This document shows positions 1-6,676 of a stretch of 38,794 nucleotides of DNA, one piece after another. Numbering within the stretch: the stretch's first letter is position 1; each line of letters opens with the position of its first letter. The stretch is taken from the IMG/VR virus record IMGVR_UViG_3300046506_000125, positions 1 through 38,794 of that record; one strand, given 5' to 3'. A program made the translations under genes and the position numbers. This DNA comes from a virus. The notes under the pieces were generated by a model. It worked only from the letters and a program-made list of their open reading frames with translations, was not told the origin of the DNA and searched no databases.

Positions 1-1
1 T

Positions 2-127
2 GACTCAATCTTCTCCTATGCCGACAAGCTACAGATGAACCACGACTTCATTCTGTACGCATGGCTGGAATTCAAACGCCGTTACGCTGAAGACGATTCG
101 AAGAAATACAAGGACTGGCGCGCAACG
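2..127 (+). repeat. Terminal overlap, left copy
   Basis: Identical over 126 bases to 38669-38794. Base 1 (T) differs from the matching base 38668 (C). It is best explained as the overlap of a circular assembly or a circularly permuted genome. Confidence 0.97.
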
Positions 128-244
128 TTCCGCAATGCTGTGCGCGAGAACTGGTTCAAGTTGTGGTTTATCGCTGATGACGGTAGCTGCGGTCTGACGA
201 CGCGTGGCAAGCAGGTTCAACGAGAACATTCGGAGGGAGCATGA
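2..244 (+). CDS. O-like replication protein, C-terminal part (5' partial)
   Basis: This is the C-terminal end of the replication protein that starts at 38129 and is cut by the ends of the linear sequence. The reading frame continues exactly through the 126-base overlap, so joining 38129-38794 to 128-244 gives about 260 residues. The visible part is charged and helical (NHDFILYAWLEFKRR) and ends in a polar tail. The stop codon overlaps the helicase start (ATGA at 241), a typical coupling of a helicase recruiter with its helicase. The end of the protein probably contacts the helicase, as in phage O or DnaT-like proteins. That role is inferred from position. Confidence 0.85.
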   Translation, partial: DSIFSYADKLQMNHDFILYAWLEFKRRYAEDDSKKYKDWRATFRNAVRENWFKLWFIADDGSCGLTTRGKQVQREHSEGA

Positions 245-1611
245 ACAACGACATCCAACGCGCAATCCCGCAGAGCATCGAATCGGAACAAGCCGTCATC
301 GGCGCCCTGCTGATCGACAACGATGCCATCGACCGTATCGGCGACCTGCGCGCGGAGCACTTCTTTCGCGGCGATCACCGGGCGATCTTCCTCGAAGTCG
401 TCGCGCTGATTTCCAGCAGCGTCGGCGCAGACGTGATGACCGTTTTCGAGCGCTTGCAGGCAAAGGGCCGGGCGGCCGATGTCGGCGGGCTCGCGTATCT
501 GAACGACTTGGCGCAGAACACGCCGAGCAGCGCAAACGTCGCACGCTATGCGGAGATCGTGCGCGACCGGGCACAGAAGCGCGGCCTGTTGGCGCTGTCG
601 CACGAGATTCAGGATTCGGTAGGCACGACGCCCGACAGCGCCGCGGTGCTGATCGACCGCGCATCGACGAAGCTCGAAAAGCTCGGCGAGGCGATCGTAA
701 AGTCGGAGCCGGTGCGCGCGTCTGACTCGTTGCAGGAATATCTCGACTACCTCGAACATCAGATCGACGGCAAGATCAAGCCGGTTCCTACCGGCCTGAC
801 GGATCTCGATCGCAAGCTCGGCGGCGGCTTCTATGGTGGCGATCTGGTGATCGTCGCGGCGCGCCCGTCGATGGGTAAGACCGCATTCTCCCTGACGATC
901 TCTGCCAACGTCGCGCAGACGGCGCCCGTCCTGTTCCTGTCAATGGAAATGAAGAACGTTCAGCTTCAGCAGCGTTTAGTTTCGGCGATGGGCGGTATCC
1001 CGATGGGCCAGTTGCGCGACCCGGCGAAGCTCGACAACGAGCAATGGCAGCGAGTCACGCACGCCGGCCAGCGGATCAACGAGCTGCACCTGTACCTTGA
1101 CGACCAGCCGAATCTGACGCTGCTCGAAGTGCGCAACAAGGCGCGCGCGATCAAGCGTAAGCATGGGCTCTCGATGCTCGTCGTCGACTATCTCGGGCTG
1201 ATGGCGACTGGCGACGAGGAACGGCGCGACCTTCAGATCGGCGCGCTGACCAAGGGGCTCAAGAATCTGGCGAAGGAACTGGATATTCCGATCGTCCTGC
1301 TCTCGCAGCTCTCGCGCAAGTGCGAGGAACGCCCGAACAAGCGCCCTCTCTCGTCCGACCTGAAGGACTCCGGCGACATCGAAGCCGACGCAGATACGAT
1401 CCTGTTCCTCTACCGCGACGAGGTATACAACCCGGATTCGATGGACAAGGGCGTCTGTGAGGTGATCTGCACGAAGCAAAGGCAGGGCGAAACGGGCGTC
1501 GTCGGCCTCGCGTTTATCGGCGAACAGACCCGTTTCGCGGACCTTGCAAATGAACGCTCATTCGGAGCGCGACCTGACGTGAAACGCCCGAAATTCGGGG
1601 GTCTGGACTGA
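241..1611 (+). CDS. dnaB: DnaB-type replicative DNA helicase
   Basis: This 456-aa hexameric helicase should unwind the fork during phage replication. The N-terminal DnaB domain covers about residues 8-110 (IESEQAVIGALL near residue 12). The RecA-like ATPase domain carries the Walker A motif ARPSMGKT at 207-214, Walker B LVVDY at 313-317 and the typical LSQLSRKCEER segment near 356. Length and domain order match bacterial and phage DnaB. The ATG follows GGAGG and overlaps the stop of the O-like protein, so the two are translationally coupled. A phage that carries its own helicase does not need to capture the host DnaB. Family assignment is very secure. Confidence 0.97.
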   Translation: MNNDIQRAIPQSIESEQAVIGALLIDNDAIDRIGDLRAEHFFRGDHRAIFLEVVALISSSVGADVMTVFERLQAKGRAADVGGLAYLNDLAQNTPSSANVARYAEIVRDRAQKRGLLALSHEIQDSVGTTPDSAAVLIDRASTKLEKLGEAIVKSEPVRASDSLQEYLDYLEHQIDGKIKPVPTGLTDLDRKLGGGFYGGDLVIVAARPSMGKTAFSLTISANVAQTAPVLFLSMEMKNVQLQQRLVSAMGGIPMGQLRDPAKLDNEQWQRVTHAGQRINELHLYLDDQPNLTLLEVRNKARAIKRKHGLSMLVVDYLGLMATGDEERRDLQIGALTKGLKNLAKELDIPIVLLSQLSRKCEERPNKRPLSSDLKDSGDIEADADTILFLYRDEVYNPDSMDKGVCEVICTKQRQGETGVVGLAFIGEQTRFADLANERSFGARPDVKRPKFGGLD

Positions 1612-1645
1612 CAAAAGCCGTGCATTTTTGGCCTACTTGCGATAC

Positions 1646-1670
1646 TATTACGGCATGACGTACCGTAATA
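1646..1670 (+). promoter_or_regulatory. Perfect inverted repeat with operator-like word
   Basis: In the 198-base gap after the helicase, TATTACGG (1646-1653) and CCGTAATA (1663-1670) form a perfect 8-bp inverted repeat with a 9-base spacer. The left arm belongs to the word TATTACGGCAT, which also occurs at 38067 and, slightly changed, at 5782, 9764 and 32908 at other gene starts. TACTAT (1643-1648) could serve as a -10 element. This is probably an operator or promoter for the genes from 1810 onward. No convincing -35 is visible. Confidence 0.45.
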
Positions 1671-1809
1671 GATTCGCTTCTTCTTCGTGACTGAAGGATA
1701 TCTCAAAAATAGTGTGTCGTTGCGGAAATGCCAAAGCAGCAGTGTAAATGAATGCCGAAAAGGCATCTTAACCCATAAGTTTTTAGAAACGGCCAATACG
1801 AGGAACCCA

Positions 1810-2046
1810 ATGTTCAAGATCGAGAAGCACATCCCTGTCCCGGAGTCGCGTCGCGGCAGGCCGGCTATTTACCCGTTCGCAGAAATGAAACCGGGCGAAT
1901 CGTTCTTCGTCGCCGAAGCCGGACAGCGTCTGATCGCGATCCGTCGCGCGGCCAGCTCGCACACGCGGTACACCGGGAAGAAGTTCACCGTGCGCTTAGT
2001 GGATGGCGGCGTTCGCGTGTGGTGCTGCGAGAAAGCGGCAGCGTGA
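1810..2046 (+). CDS. Hypothetical early protein, 78 aa
   Basis: I do not recognise this small basic protein. It contains GRPAIYPFAEMKPGESFFV near residues 17-35 and an aromatic, charged C-terminus (RVWCCEK). The middle resembles short DNA-mimic or regulatory beta-rich proteins seen in proteobacterial phages, but the match is only impressionistic. I chose the ATG at 1810 because AGGA lies just upstream and the upstream extension to 1687 runs through the inverted repeat region with no ribosome site. The stop codon overlaps the GTG of the next gene. Confidence 0.75.
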   Translation: MFKIEKHIPVPESRRGRPAIYPFAEMKPGESFFVAEAGQRLIAIRRAASSHTRYTGKKFTVRLVDGGVRVWCCEKAAA

Positions 2047-2252
2047 GCGATCCGGTCAACAACCCGAAGCACTACACGTCGCACCCGAGCGGCGTGCAGT
2101 GTATCGAGGTCGTCGAGCACATGGGATTCAATTTGGGTAACGCCATAAAGTACATCTGGCGTTGTGACCTGAAGTCCGATGCGATCGAGGATCTCAAGAA
2201 AGCGCGCTTCTACATCGAGCGCGAGATCGCCAAAAGGGAAAAGAAAGCATGA
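2043..2252 (+). CDS. DUF3310 family protein
   Basis: This 69-aa protein matches the DUF3310 family common in phages: VNNPKHYTSHPSGVQCIEV is followed by GNAIKYIWRCDLK and EDLKKARFYIEREI. Those three blocks are the family hallmark. The family is often annotated as a nucleotide-kinase-like protein, but its biochemical role is not established. I chose the GTG at 2043, which overlaps the preceding TGA (GTGA), rather than the GTG at 2019, because the extra eight residues fall outside the family pattern. The stop overlaps the next small gene (ATGA). Confidence 0.88.
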   Translation: MSDPVNNPKHYTSHPSGVQCIEVVEHMGFNLGNAIKYIWRCDLKSDAIEDLKKARFYIEREIAKREKKA

Positions 2253-2347
2253 GCCCCGCCCTCGCGTACTGGATGTTCTTCAACGTCATGGCGCGGGCGT
2301 GGTCTATCCCAGCGCCCAGGCCCGAGCAGAAGAAGGAGGAAGCATGA
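2249..2347 (+). CDS. Small hypothetical peptide, 32 aa
   Basis: A 32-codon frame is linked to both neighbours by ATGA overlaps (2249 and 2344). It begins MSPALAYWMFFNVMARAW, a short hydrophobic stretch that could be a membrane segment, and ends in a charged tail (EQKKEEA). The purine-rich end of the frame also provides the GAGGA ribosome site of the lipoprotein gene. It may therefore serve as a coupling leader as much as a functional protein. No family is recognised. Confidence 0.45.
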   Translation: MSPALAYWMFFNVMARAWSIPAPRPEQKKEEA

Positions 2348-2667
2348 AAACAAAACTGTTGGCGCTCGCACTGGCAATCTCGGCGGCAGCATGCACGCCC
2401 ACCGCAGATGAAGTTTCTTCGAAGAAGGCAGAGCCGGTGCAGCAACAAGGTGAGACGCGACAGTCTTGGGCGATGCCGAGCGATGGGCGCTTCAAACTGG
2501 CGCGCGTGCAGGATTTCCAAGATAACGCGGCATACAACAACTATCGAAGCGTGTATCTGTTGATCGACACCGAGACGGGCAAGGAGTTTGTCGGAATCAG
2601 CGGGGTCGGGATCTCAGAACTTGGCTCGCACCGGTCAGGCAAGACTAGCGCCACCGACGAGCGCTGA
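2344..2667 (+). CDS. Putative lipoprotein, 107 aa
   Basis: The N-terminus is a textbook lipoprotein signal: MKTKLLALALAISAAAC, a basic start, a hydrophobic core and a lipobox ending at Cys17. The mature part is polar, with a DGRFKLARVQDF segment and a short beta-rich region (VYLLIDTETGKEFVGISG) typical of small proteins that end in a domain of unknown function. It would be exported and anchored in the envelope. A phage lipoprotein expressed from an early operon could act in superinfection exclusion or lysogenic conversion, but this is inference. The ATG follows AGAAGGAGGAAGC, a strong ribosome site. Confidence 0.75.
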   Translation: MKTKLLALALAISAAACTPTADEVSSKKAEPVQQQGETRQSWAMPSDGRFKLARVQDFQDNAAYNNYRSVYLLIDTETGKEFVGISGVGISELGSHRSGKTSATDER

Positions 2668-2910
2668 ATGAAGCAGCCGCAGCCATTACGCCAATACGAA
2701 TACAAAGACCCTCTTGAGGTCTTGATAACGCGCGAGGAACGATCATGCAAGGGCTGCATTTACGAAATCGGCAAGATCAGCTTAGGGGATACGGTCTTAC
2801 TCTGCGCGAAGCTGCGCGTGATGACGAGGCGATGCGAGGAGTACCGCTGTTCGCAAGCATGGAGGCAGCACTATCGTTCGCGCATCTCTGGCGGGCAACG
2901 TCAGGAGTGA
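2668..2910 (+). CDS. Cysteine-rich hypothetical protein, 80 aa
   Basis: I do not recognise this protein. It contains CKGC near residue 27, then single cysteines at LLCAK and RRCEEYRC, an arrangement that could bind a metal. The ATG follows the lipoprotein stop directly. The 3' end overlaps the following gene by about 79 bases in another frame, which is more than usual for this genome. One of the two starts may therefore be misplaced, most likely the downstream one. Confidence 0.6.
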   Translation: MKQPQPLRQYEYKDPLEVLITREERSCKGCIYEIGKISLGDTVLLCAKLRVMTRRCEEYRCSQAWRQHYRSRISGGQRQE

Positions 2911-3344
2911 AGGCGAGCGAGATCAAGGAATACACCGGCAAGGTCGGCGGCATGATCCTGTCAGCGAGCGAAAAGAAGGCGCAGGCGGGCCTGATCCTTG
3001 ACGTCATAGCCTCGCACCTATCCCGCGATCAGCAGGCGCTCCTAGACGCTTCCTATGGCGGAGAGAACGGCGAACGCCGCGCTGGCATCGAGCGCCTGAC
3101 GCACTTATGCGCCCACCAGAACCGCAGCCTGGTCCGCATGCTGATGATGCGCGAGTTCGTTCACGGTGAACGCTACTGCCCGAGCCAGCAGGACATCGCG
3201 CGTGAGTGCGCCGTCCATCAGGCAACCGTATCGCGCGTCGCATCCAAGATCGCCAAGACCATCGCCGAGCTGCGCGAGTCGACCATCACGAAACTGACGC
3301 CAGCGTTCCAACGGCGCGGCCTTATTCCAAGGGAGGAAGCATGA
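2832..3344 (+). CDS. HTH-type DNA-binding protein
   Basis: About 170 aa from the ATG at 2832. The C-terminal third has a helix-turn-helix: CPSQQDIARECAVHQATVSR, with the second helix VHQATVSRVASKIAK. The central part is helical (SRDQQALLDASYGG). This suggests a transcription regulator such as an antiterminator or sigma-like factor controlling early or late genes, but the family is not identified. An upstream start at 2745 is possible, but it would overlap the previous gene by 166 bases. GAGGCG lies before 2832, and the next in-frame ATG is at 2862. The stop overlaps the next gene (ATGA). Confidence 0.7.
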   Translation: MRGVPLFASMEAALSFAHLWRATSGVKASEIKEYTGKVGGMILSASEKKAQAGLILDVIASHLSRDQQALLDASYGGENGERRAGIERLTHLCAHQNRSLVRMLMMREFVHGERYCPSQQDIARECAVHQATVSRVASKIAKTIAELRESTITKLTPAFQRRGLIPREEA

Positions 3345-3553
3345 AGACGACTGAATGGTATCCGGGCAATGTAAAGCCGGTTCATGTGGGCGTGTACGAG
3401 ACGGAATCGAACGACGTGGGCTCATGGTTTCAATACTGGCATGGTACGCACTGGGGATATTCGGCACACACGCCAGAGTTCGCATACGAACGAAGGCATA
3501 TGTGGTCATGCCATCAGTCAGACAGCTGGCGCGGCCTGACTAAGCCTGCGTAA
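3341..3553 (+). CDS. Small protein, paralogue of the gene at 5356
   Basis: This 70-aa protein begins MKTTEWYPGNVKPVHVGVYE and contains WFQYWHGTHWG, with many aromatic residues. It shares the pattern EW(Y/F)P..VKPVH.GVYE and a W....G.HWG motif with the protein at 5356-5586, so the two are paralogues. The function is unknown. The strong GGGAGG ribosome site and the ATGA overlap with the preceding gene support the start. The gene closes the first early transcription block and is followed by a promoter. Confidence 0.8.
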   Translation: MKTTEWYPGNVKPVHVGVYETESNDVGSWFQYWHGTHWGYSAHTPEFAYERRHMWSCHQSDSWRGLTKPA

Positions 3554-3583
3554 CCGACCGCACAAAAAAGATCGCTTTAGTGC

Positions 3584-3612
3584 TTGCATTAAAGCATCGG
3601 TTAAAGTATCGT
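3584..3612 (+). promoter_or_regulatory. Promoter TTGCAT-N17-TATCGT
   Basis: TTGCAT (3584-3589) and TATCGT (3607-3612) are separated by 17 bases, 45 bases before the ATG at 3658. The same arrangement (TTGC.. N17 TATCGTTTCA) is found at 35577-35609 and, on the other strand, at 37316-37288. This repetition supports a real promoter class with a shared -10 or an overlapping operator. Confidence 0.7.
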
Positions 3613-3657
3613 TTCATCACAGCAGCAAAACAACCAAAACCAACGGAAGGAACTGCC

Positions 3658-4053
3658 ATGAAACCTCAAGCCCTTATGCAGTCTGGATTATTACGCAGCA
3701 TCGCCGGATTCCGCCCGCAACAGGCTCCTGTTGCGCGTAAAGTTTTGCCCTCCAACGATGCCGTAAAAGATACCTTGGCGTCCATCCCGAAATCGGTCTT
3801 CATGTCCGAACTGCGTAAGGCCGGCGACGAGCACCTTTGTGCTGTCCCCGAACTGGTCGAGATCTACCGCCAGTCGCAAATCTCCGAGAAGGTCGCCGAC
3901 ATGTACGTGATCCTGCGCGAGCTGGATCTCGAATGGCCTGCACTTCAAAAAATGACATCCGCCGATATGACAGCGTGGATGCAACTCCTTGTGAACCGTG
4001 CGCGCGTCCTGCGCGATGAAATCGACGAGATCAGCCATGCGGGCCGCAATTGA
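3658..4053 (+). CDS. Hypothetical early protein, 131 aa
   Basis: I do not recognise this protein. It looks soluble and mostly helical, with SVFMSELRKAGDEHLCAVP in the middle and a helical C-terminus (MQLLVNRARVLRDEIDEI). The first gene behind the 3584 promoter, it has a good GGAAGGAA ribosome site, so it should be strongly expressed. The genes after it encode recombination proteins (Erf, SSB). It could be an anti-host or recombination accessory factor, but nothing in the sequence decides this. Confidence 0.75.
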   Translation: MKPQALMQSGLLRSIAGFRPQQAPVARKVLPSNDAVKDTLASIPKSVFMSELRKAGDEHLCAVPELVEIYRQSQISEKVADMYVILRELDLEWPALQKMTSADMTAWMQLLVNRARVLRDEIDEISHAGRN

Positions 4054-4129
4054 TTGGGCGATCGCCGCGCTGATCTGCTTCGGCGGCAGCGCTTGGGCGG
4101 CACACGAAAACCTGCGGCTGCTGACATGA
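4037..4129 (+). CDS. Small membrane peptide, 30 aa
   Basis: A 30-codon frame starts inside the end of the preceding gene and ends at an ATGA overlap with the next frame. The peptide MRAAIDWAIAALICFGGSAW contains one hydrophobic segment, enough for a single membrane span or an uncleaved signal. No family is recognised. The tight overlaps on both sides favour translation, but a frame this short can also arise by chance. Confidence 0.4.
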   Translation: MRAAIDWAIAALICFGGSAWAAHENLRLLT

Positions 4130-4251
4130 GCGACGGCGCTGAGTGGCAGCAACAGATTGAGCACGAAGAACAGCAGCAACTCGAAACGGAGAACCCAAAT
4201 GAGCAACCAAGCACCGCACGTCTATTCGGCGATCTGCCGTGTGATCTTTGA
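4126..4251 (+). CDS. Small acidic glutamine-rich peptide, 41 aa
   Basis: A 41-codon frame starts at the ATGA overlap and runs into the erf gene in a different frame. The product is acidic and rich in Gln and Glu (WQQQIEHEEQQQLETEN). The GGAG ribosome site of erf lies inside it, so its translation would couple to erf. It may be a genuine small protein or only a coupling leader. Confidence 0.4.
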   Translation: MSDGAEWQQQIEHEEQQQLETENPNEQPSTARLFGDLPCDL

Positions 4252-4855
4252 CCTGTCACACGAAGGCATCGCGAAGAACAACCGCAACCAAGCGCAAGGC
4301 TACAACTTCCGCGGCATCGATGACGTCTACAACGTCCTGTCGCCCCTGCTGGCCCGCCATGAACTCTGCGTTCTGCCGCGCGTCATCACCCGCGAAGTGA
4401 CCGAGAAGACCAACGCGAAGGGCACGACGCTCTTTTACACGGTCGTTCACGTTGAGTTCGATTTCGTGAGCGCGGTCGACGGCAGCAAGCACACCGTTGC
4501 GACGGTCGGCGAAGCGATGGATTCCGGCGACAAGAGCAGCAATAAGGCAATGAGCGCCGCCTACAAGTACGCCGCGTTCCAAGCCTTCGCGATCCCGACT
4601 GAAGGCGACAACGATGCCGACGCGACGACGCATGAAGTCGCAGCACGCACGGCGCCCGCCCGCCCTGCCGCACCGCCAGCAATGCCGGATAGCGAAGTTG
4701 CTGATTGCATCGTCGCGCTCAACGACTCGGACGATCTGGAATCGCTGAAGGGAATTTTCGGCGCCGCCTGGAAGCGCGCGACGCCCGAGCAGCGCACGCA
4801 ACTCCAAAAGAAGTACGACGAGCGCAAGGCCGCGCTCGAACCTGCCCACGCATAA
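4199..4855 (+). CDS. erf: Erf family single-strand annealing protein
   Basis: This 218-aa protein matches the ERF family of phage single-strand annealing recombinases (P22 Erf). The N-terminal two thirds carry the family signature: KNNRNQAQGYNFRGIDDVYN, then GEAMDSGDKSSNKAMSAAYK and an FAIPTEGD end. The C-terminal part is a proline- and alanine-rich linker plus a small helical domain (residues about 165-218). In P22 this protein promotes genome circularisation and recombination in the host cytoplasm. It sits next to ssb, its usual partner. The start at 4199 follows CGGAGAAC and lies within the small acidic frame. Confidence 0.95.
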   Translation: MSNQAPHVYSAICRVIFDLSHEGIAKNNRNQAQGYNFRGIDDVYNVLSPLLARHELCVLPRVITREVTEKTNAKGTTLFYTVVHVEFDFVSAVDGSKHTVATVGEAMDSGDKSSNKAMSAAYKYAAFQAFAIPTEGDNDADATTHEVAARTAPARPAAPPAMPDSEVADCIVALNDSDDLESLKGIFGAAWKRATPEQRTQLQKKYDERKAALEPAHA

Positions 4856-4864
4856 GGAAACGTC

Positions 4865-5305
4865 ATGGCATCTGTGAACAAGGTAATTCTCGTCGGCAAT
4901 CTCGGCGCCGATCCGGAAGTGCGGTATCTGCCGAGCGGCGACGCGGTCGCAAACATCCGCCTCGCGACGACCGACCGATACAAGGACAAGTCAAGCGGCG
5001 AAATGGTCGAGTCGACCGAATGGCATCGCGTGTCGTTCTTCGGAAAGCTGGCTGGCATCGTCGGCGAGTACCTGAAGAAAGGTTCGTCGGTCTACATCGA
5101 AGGCCGCATCAAAACGCGCAAATGGACGGACAAGGACGGTGCCGAGAAGTACTCGACCGAGATCATCGCCGACCAGATGCAGATGCTTGGCGGCCGCAGC
5201 ACCGACGCAGGCGCCGCACAACAGCAACGCACTTCCGCGCGCAAGCCGCCGACACCGGCGCCCGCCAACGACCAGTTCGACGACGATTCGGACATCCCGT
5301 TCTAA
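4865..5305 (+). CDS. ssb: Single-stranded DNA-binding protein
   Basis: This 146-aa OB-fold SSB begins [20 protein letters not shown], followed by [15 protein letters not shown] and [19 protein letters not shown]. It has the usual flexible linker and ends in the acidic tip DDDSDIPF, which recruits partner proteins. Length is slightly shorter than host SSBs. It lies nine bases after erf and should work with it in replication and annealing. Confidence 0.97.
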   Translation: MASVNKVILVGNLGADPEVRYLPSGDAVANIRLATTDRYKDKSSGEMVESTEWHRVSFFGKLAGIVGEYLKKGSSVYIEGRIKTRKWTDKDGAEKYSTEIIADQMQMLGGRSTDAGAAQQQRTSARKPPTPAPANDQFDDDSDIPF

Positions 5306-5355
5306 AACAACGACCGCGCCGCTGGCCCGAGCTGGCGGCGCACCAAGGGGAAGGC

Positions 5356-5586
5356 ATGCAAGCATTCAGCGAGTGGTTCCCGCGCGACGTTAAGCCCGTT
5401 CATCAAGGCGTGTACGAGGTACGCGTAAAGGCAAACGGGAAACTGGTTCGATGGTTTAGCTGCTGGACCGGCGAGCATTGGGGGCTGTCGGATCAGACGC
5501 CGATCGCAGCATATGAACACTGTGAAACGCCGAGCGATGCAGCGAAGCACGCGGGCGGTTTCGAATGGAGAGGAATCAAGAAATGA
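5356..5586 (+). CDS. Small protein, paralogue of the gene at 3341
   Basis: This 76-aa protein contains EWFPRDVKPVHQGVYEV near residues 6-22 and WFSCWTGEHWG in the middle, the same two blocks as the 70-aa protein at 3341. Duplication and divergence within one operon is the simplest explanation. The function is unknown. The ATG follows GGGGAAGG, and the stop overlaps the next gene's ATG. Confidence 0.8.
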   Translation: MQAFSEWFPRDVKPVHQGVYEVRVKANGKLVRWFSCWTGEHWGLSDQTPIAAYEHCETPSDAAKHAGGFEWRGIKK

Positions 5587-5774
5587 GCCAGTTAGACAAC
5601 GCCCTGCCCGTCACCGTCGTACCGCTGTCGCATATCCGCGAGCAGTTGCGCAACGCCGAGATCGACATCGCAGAGAGCACCATGCGCCGCGACGCACTGC
5701 GCCTGATCCTCGATCTGCGCGAGATTCAAGAGCTTAATCGCACCAGAGCCATCATTGAAAAAATTTATCAATAA
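5583..5774 (+). CDS. Hypothetical helical protein, 63 aa
   Basis: A short, mostly helical protein with SHIREQLRNAEIDIAEST and a C-terminal helix (DLREIQELNRTRAIIEKI). It could be a coiled coil. No family is recognised. It overlaps the preceding stop (ATGA) and ends just before the regulatory region at 5782. Confidence 0.7.
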   Translation: MSQLDNALPVTVVPLSHIREQLRNAEIDIAESTMRRDALRLILDLREIQELNRTRAIIEKIYQ

Positions 5775-5781
5775 ACGATCC

Positions 5782-5829
5782 TATAACGGCATCGTTTCGC
5801 GCTATTATGTGTGAACCGATGCCGAAACG
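5782..5829 (+). promoter_or_regulatory. Operator-like repeat region before the Gp157-like gene
   Basis: TATAACGGCATCGTTTC (5782-5798) differs by one base from the word at 38067-38083 beside the early promoter. CGGCATCG (5787-5794) and CGATGCCG (5817-5824) are inverted, and the right arm continues into GAAACG, the complement of CGTTTC. TATTAT at 5803-5808 is a good -10 candidate lying between the two arms. This looks like a promoter covered by a two-arm operator. Confidence 0.55.
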
Positions 5830-5856
5830 GTGTCACATAACAACGAAGGAGCCGCG

Positions 5857-6351
5857 ATGAATTTGTTCGAAGTTGCCAGCGAATACCGCGCAGATGCCGC
5901 GAAGCTGGTCGATCTGGATCTGGATGACGCCACGTTCGCCGACACGCTCGAAGCGATCAGCGGCGATCTGGAAACCAAGGCGATGAATACCGCGTTCGTG
6001 TGTCGAAATTTGGAAGCGACGGCCGAGCAGATCAAAGAGCACGCGAAGGCCATGACCGAGCGCGCTAAGGCGATGGAAAACCGCGCGGCACGCATCCGCA
6101 AATACCTGCTCGATGGTCTGCAACTGGCGGGCCGCGACGCCATCAGCACGCCGTTCTTCAAGATCAAGATCGCGCTCAATCCGCCCGCCGTCGCGATCGA
6201 CGACGAAGCGCTGATCCCGGCGAACTACAAGACGGAGCCTGTCGCGCCCGCCCCTGCTCCCGATCGAAAATTGATCGCGGCCGCATTGAAAGATGGATTT
6301 GAAGTGCCCGGCTGCCGCCTTGTGCGCGGCACTCGCCTCGATATTCGCTAA
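5857..6351 (+). CDS. Gp157-like phage protein
   Basis: This 164-aa protein resembles the siphovirus Gp157 family. It has an acidic N-terminus (MNLFEVASEYRADAAKLVDL), a long helical middle (EQIKEHAKAMTERAKAMENR, then RIRKYLLDGL) and the family end with FFKIKIALNPPAVAIDDEA, IPANYK and DRKLIAAALKDG. The family is widespread in phage early regions, and its exact role is unsettled. The start has a strong GAAGGAG site. Confidence 0.85.
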   Translation: MNLFEVASEYRADAAKLVDLDLDDATFADTLEAISGDLETKAMNTAFVCRNLEATAEQIKEHAKAMTERAKAMENRAARIRKYLLDGLQLAGRDAISTPFFKIKIALNPPAVAIDDEALIPANYKTEPVAPAPAPDRKLIAAALKDGFEVPGCRLVRGTRLDIR

Positions 6352-6364
6352 CCAGAGAACCGCC

Positions 6365-6496
6365 ATGTCCACCTCGATCACCGTCTTATCTGGCGGCTAT
6401 ATGGAAATCGCCTGCATCGATCCTTGGCTCGCTCCCCTGCTGCGCCACTACGTGATTCGCAGGACGGTGGACTACGCGCGCATCTGCTGGTGCTGA
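6365..6496 (+). CDS. Small hypothetical protein, 43 aa
   Basis: A 43-codon frame lies between the Gp157-like gene and the next small gene. It contains GYMEIACIDPWLAPLLRHY, and the family is not recognised. The ribosome site is weak (AGAG). It fills the gap almost exactly and ends one base before the next ATG, which supports it being a real gene in a compact operon. Confidence 0.5.
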   Translation: MSTSITVLSGGYMEIACIDPWLAPLLRHYVIRRTVDYARICWC

Positions 6497-6497
6497 C

Positions 6498-6674
6498 ATG
6501 ACGGCCGCCGAATGCCTCGCCAGCTTCATGCAGGCGGTACGCGACGGCCGCCGCGGCGAATACGGCGCCGCTAGGGCGATCGTCGAGCGAGTGAGAGGCA
6601 AGGCCGGCGACGAGTGCGCCGAGCGCGCGAAAGCGGAATTGTGGCGCTACATAAAAAGCGACAAGAGAGCATAA
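6498..6674 (+). CDS. Small hypothetical protein, 58 aa
   Basis: A 58-aa frame precedes the methyltransferase by two bases. The product is helical and basic (CLASFMQAVRDGRRGEYGAA, then ERVRGKAGDECAERAKAELW). No family is recognised. The frame is easily missed because it is short, yet it fits the operon: it starts one base after the previous stop and ends where the methyltransferase begins. Confidence 0.65.
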   Translation: MTAAECLASFMQAVRDGRRGEYGAARAIVERVRGKAGDECAERAKAELWRYIKSDKRA

Positions 6675-6676
6675 AA

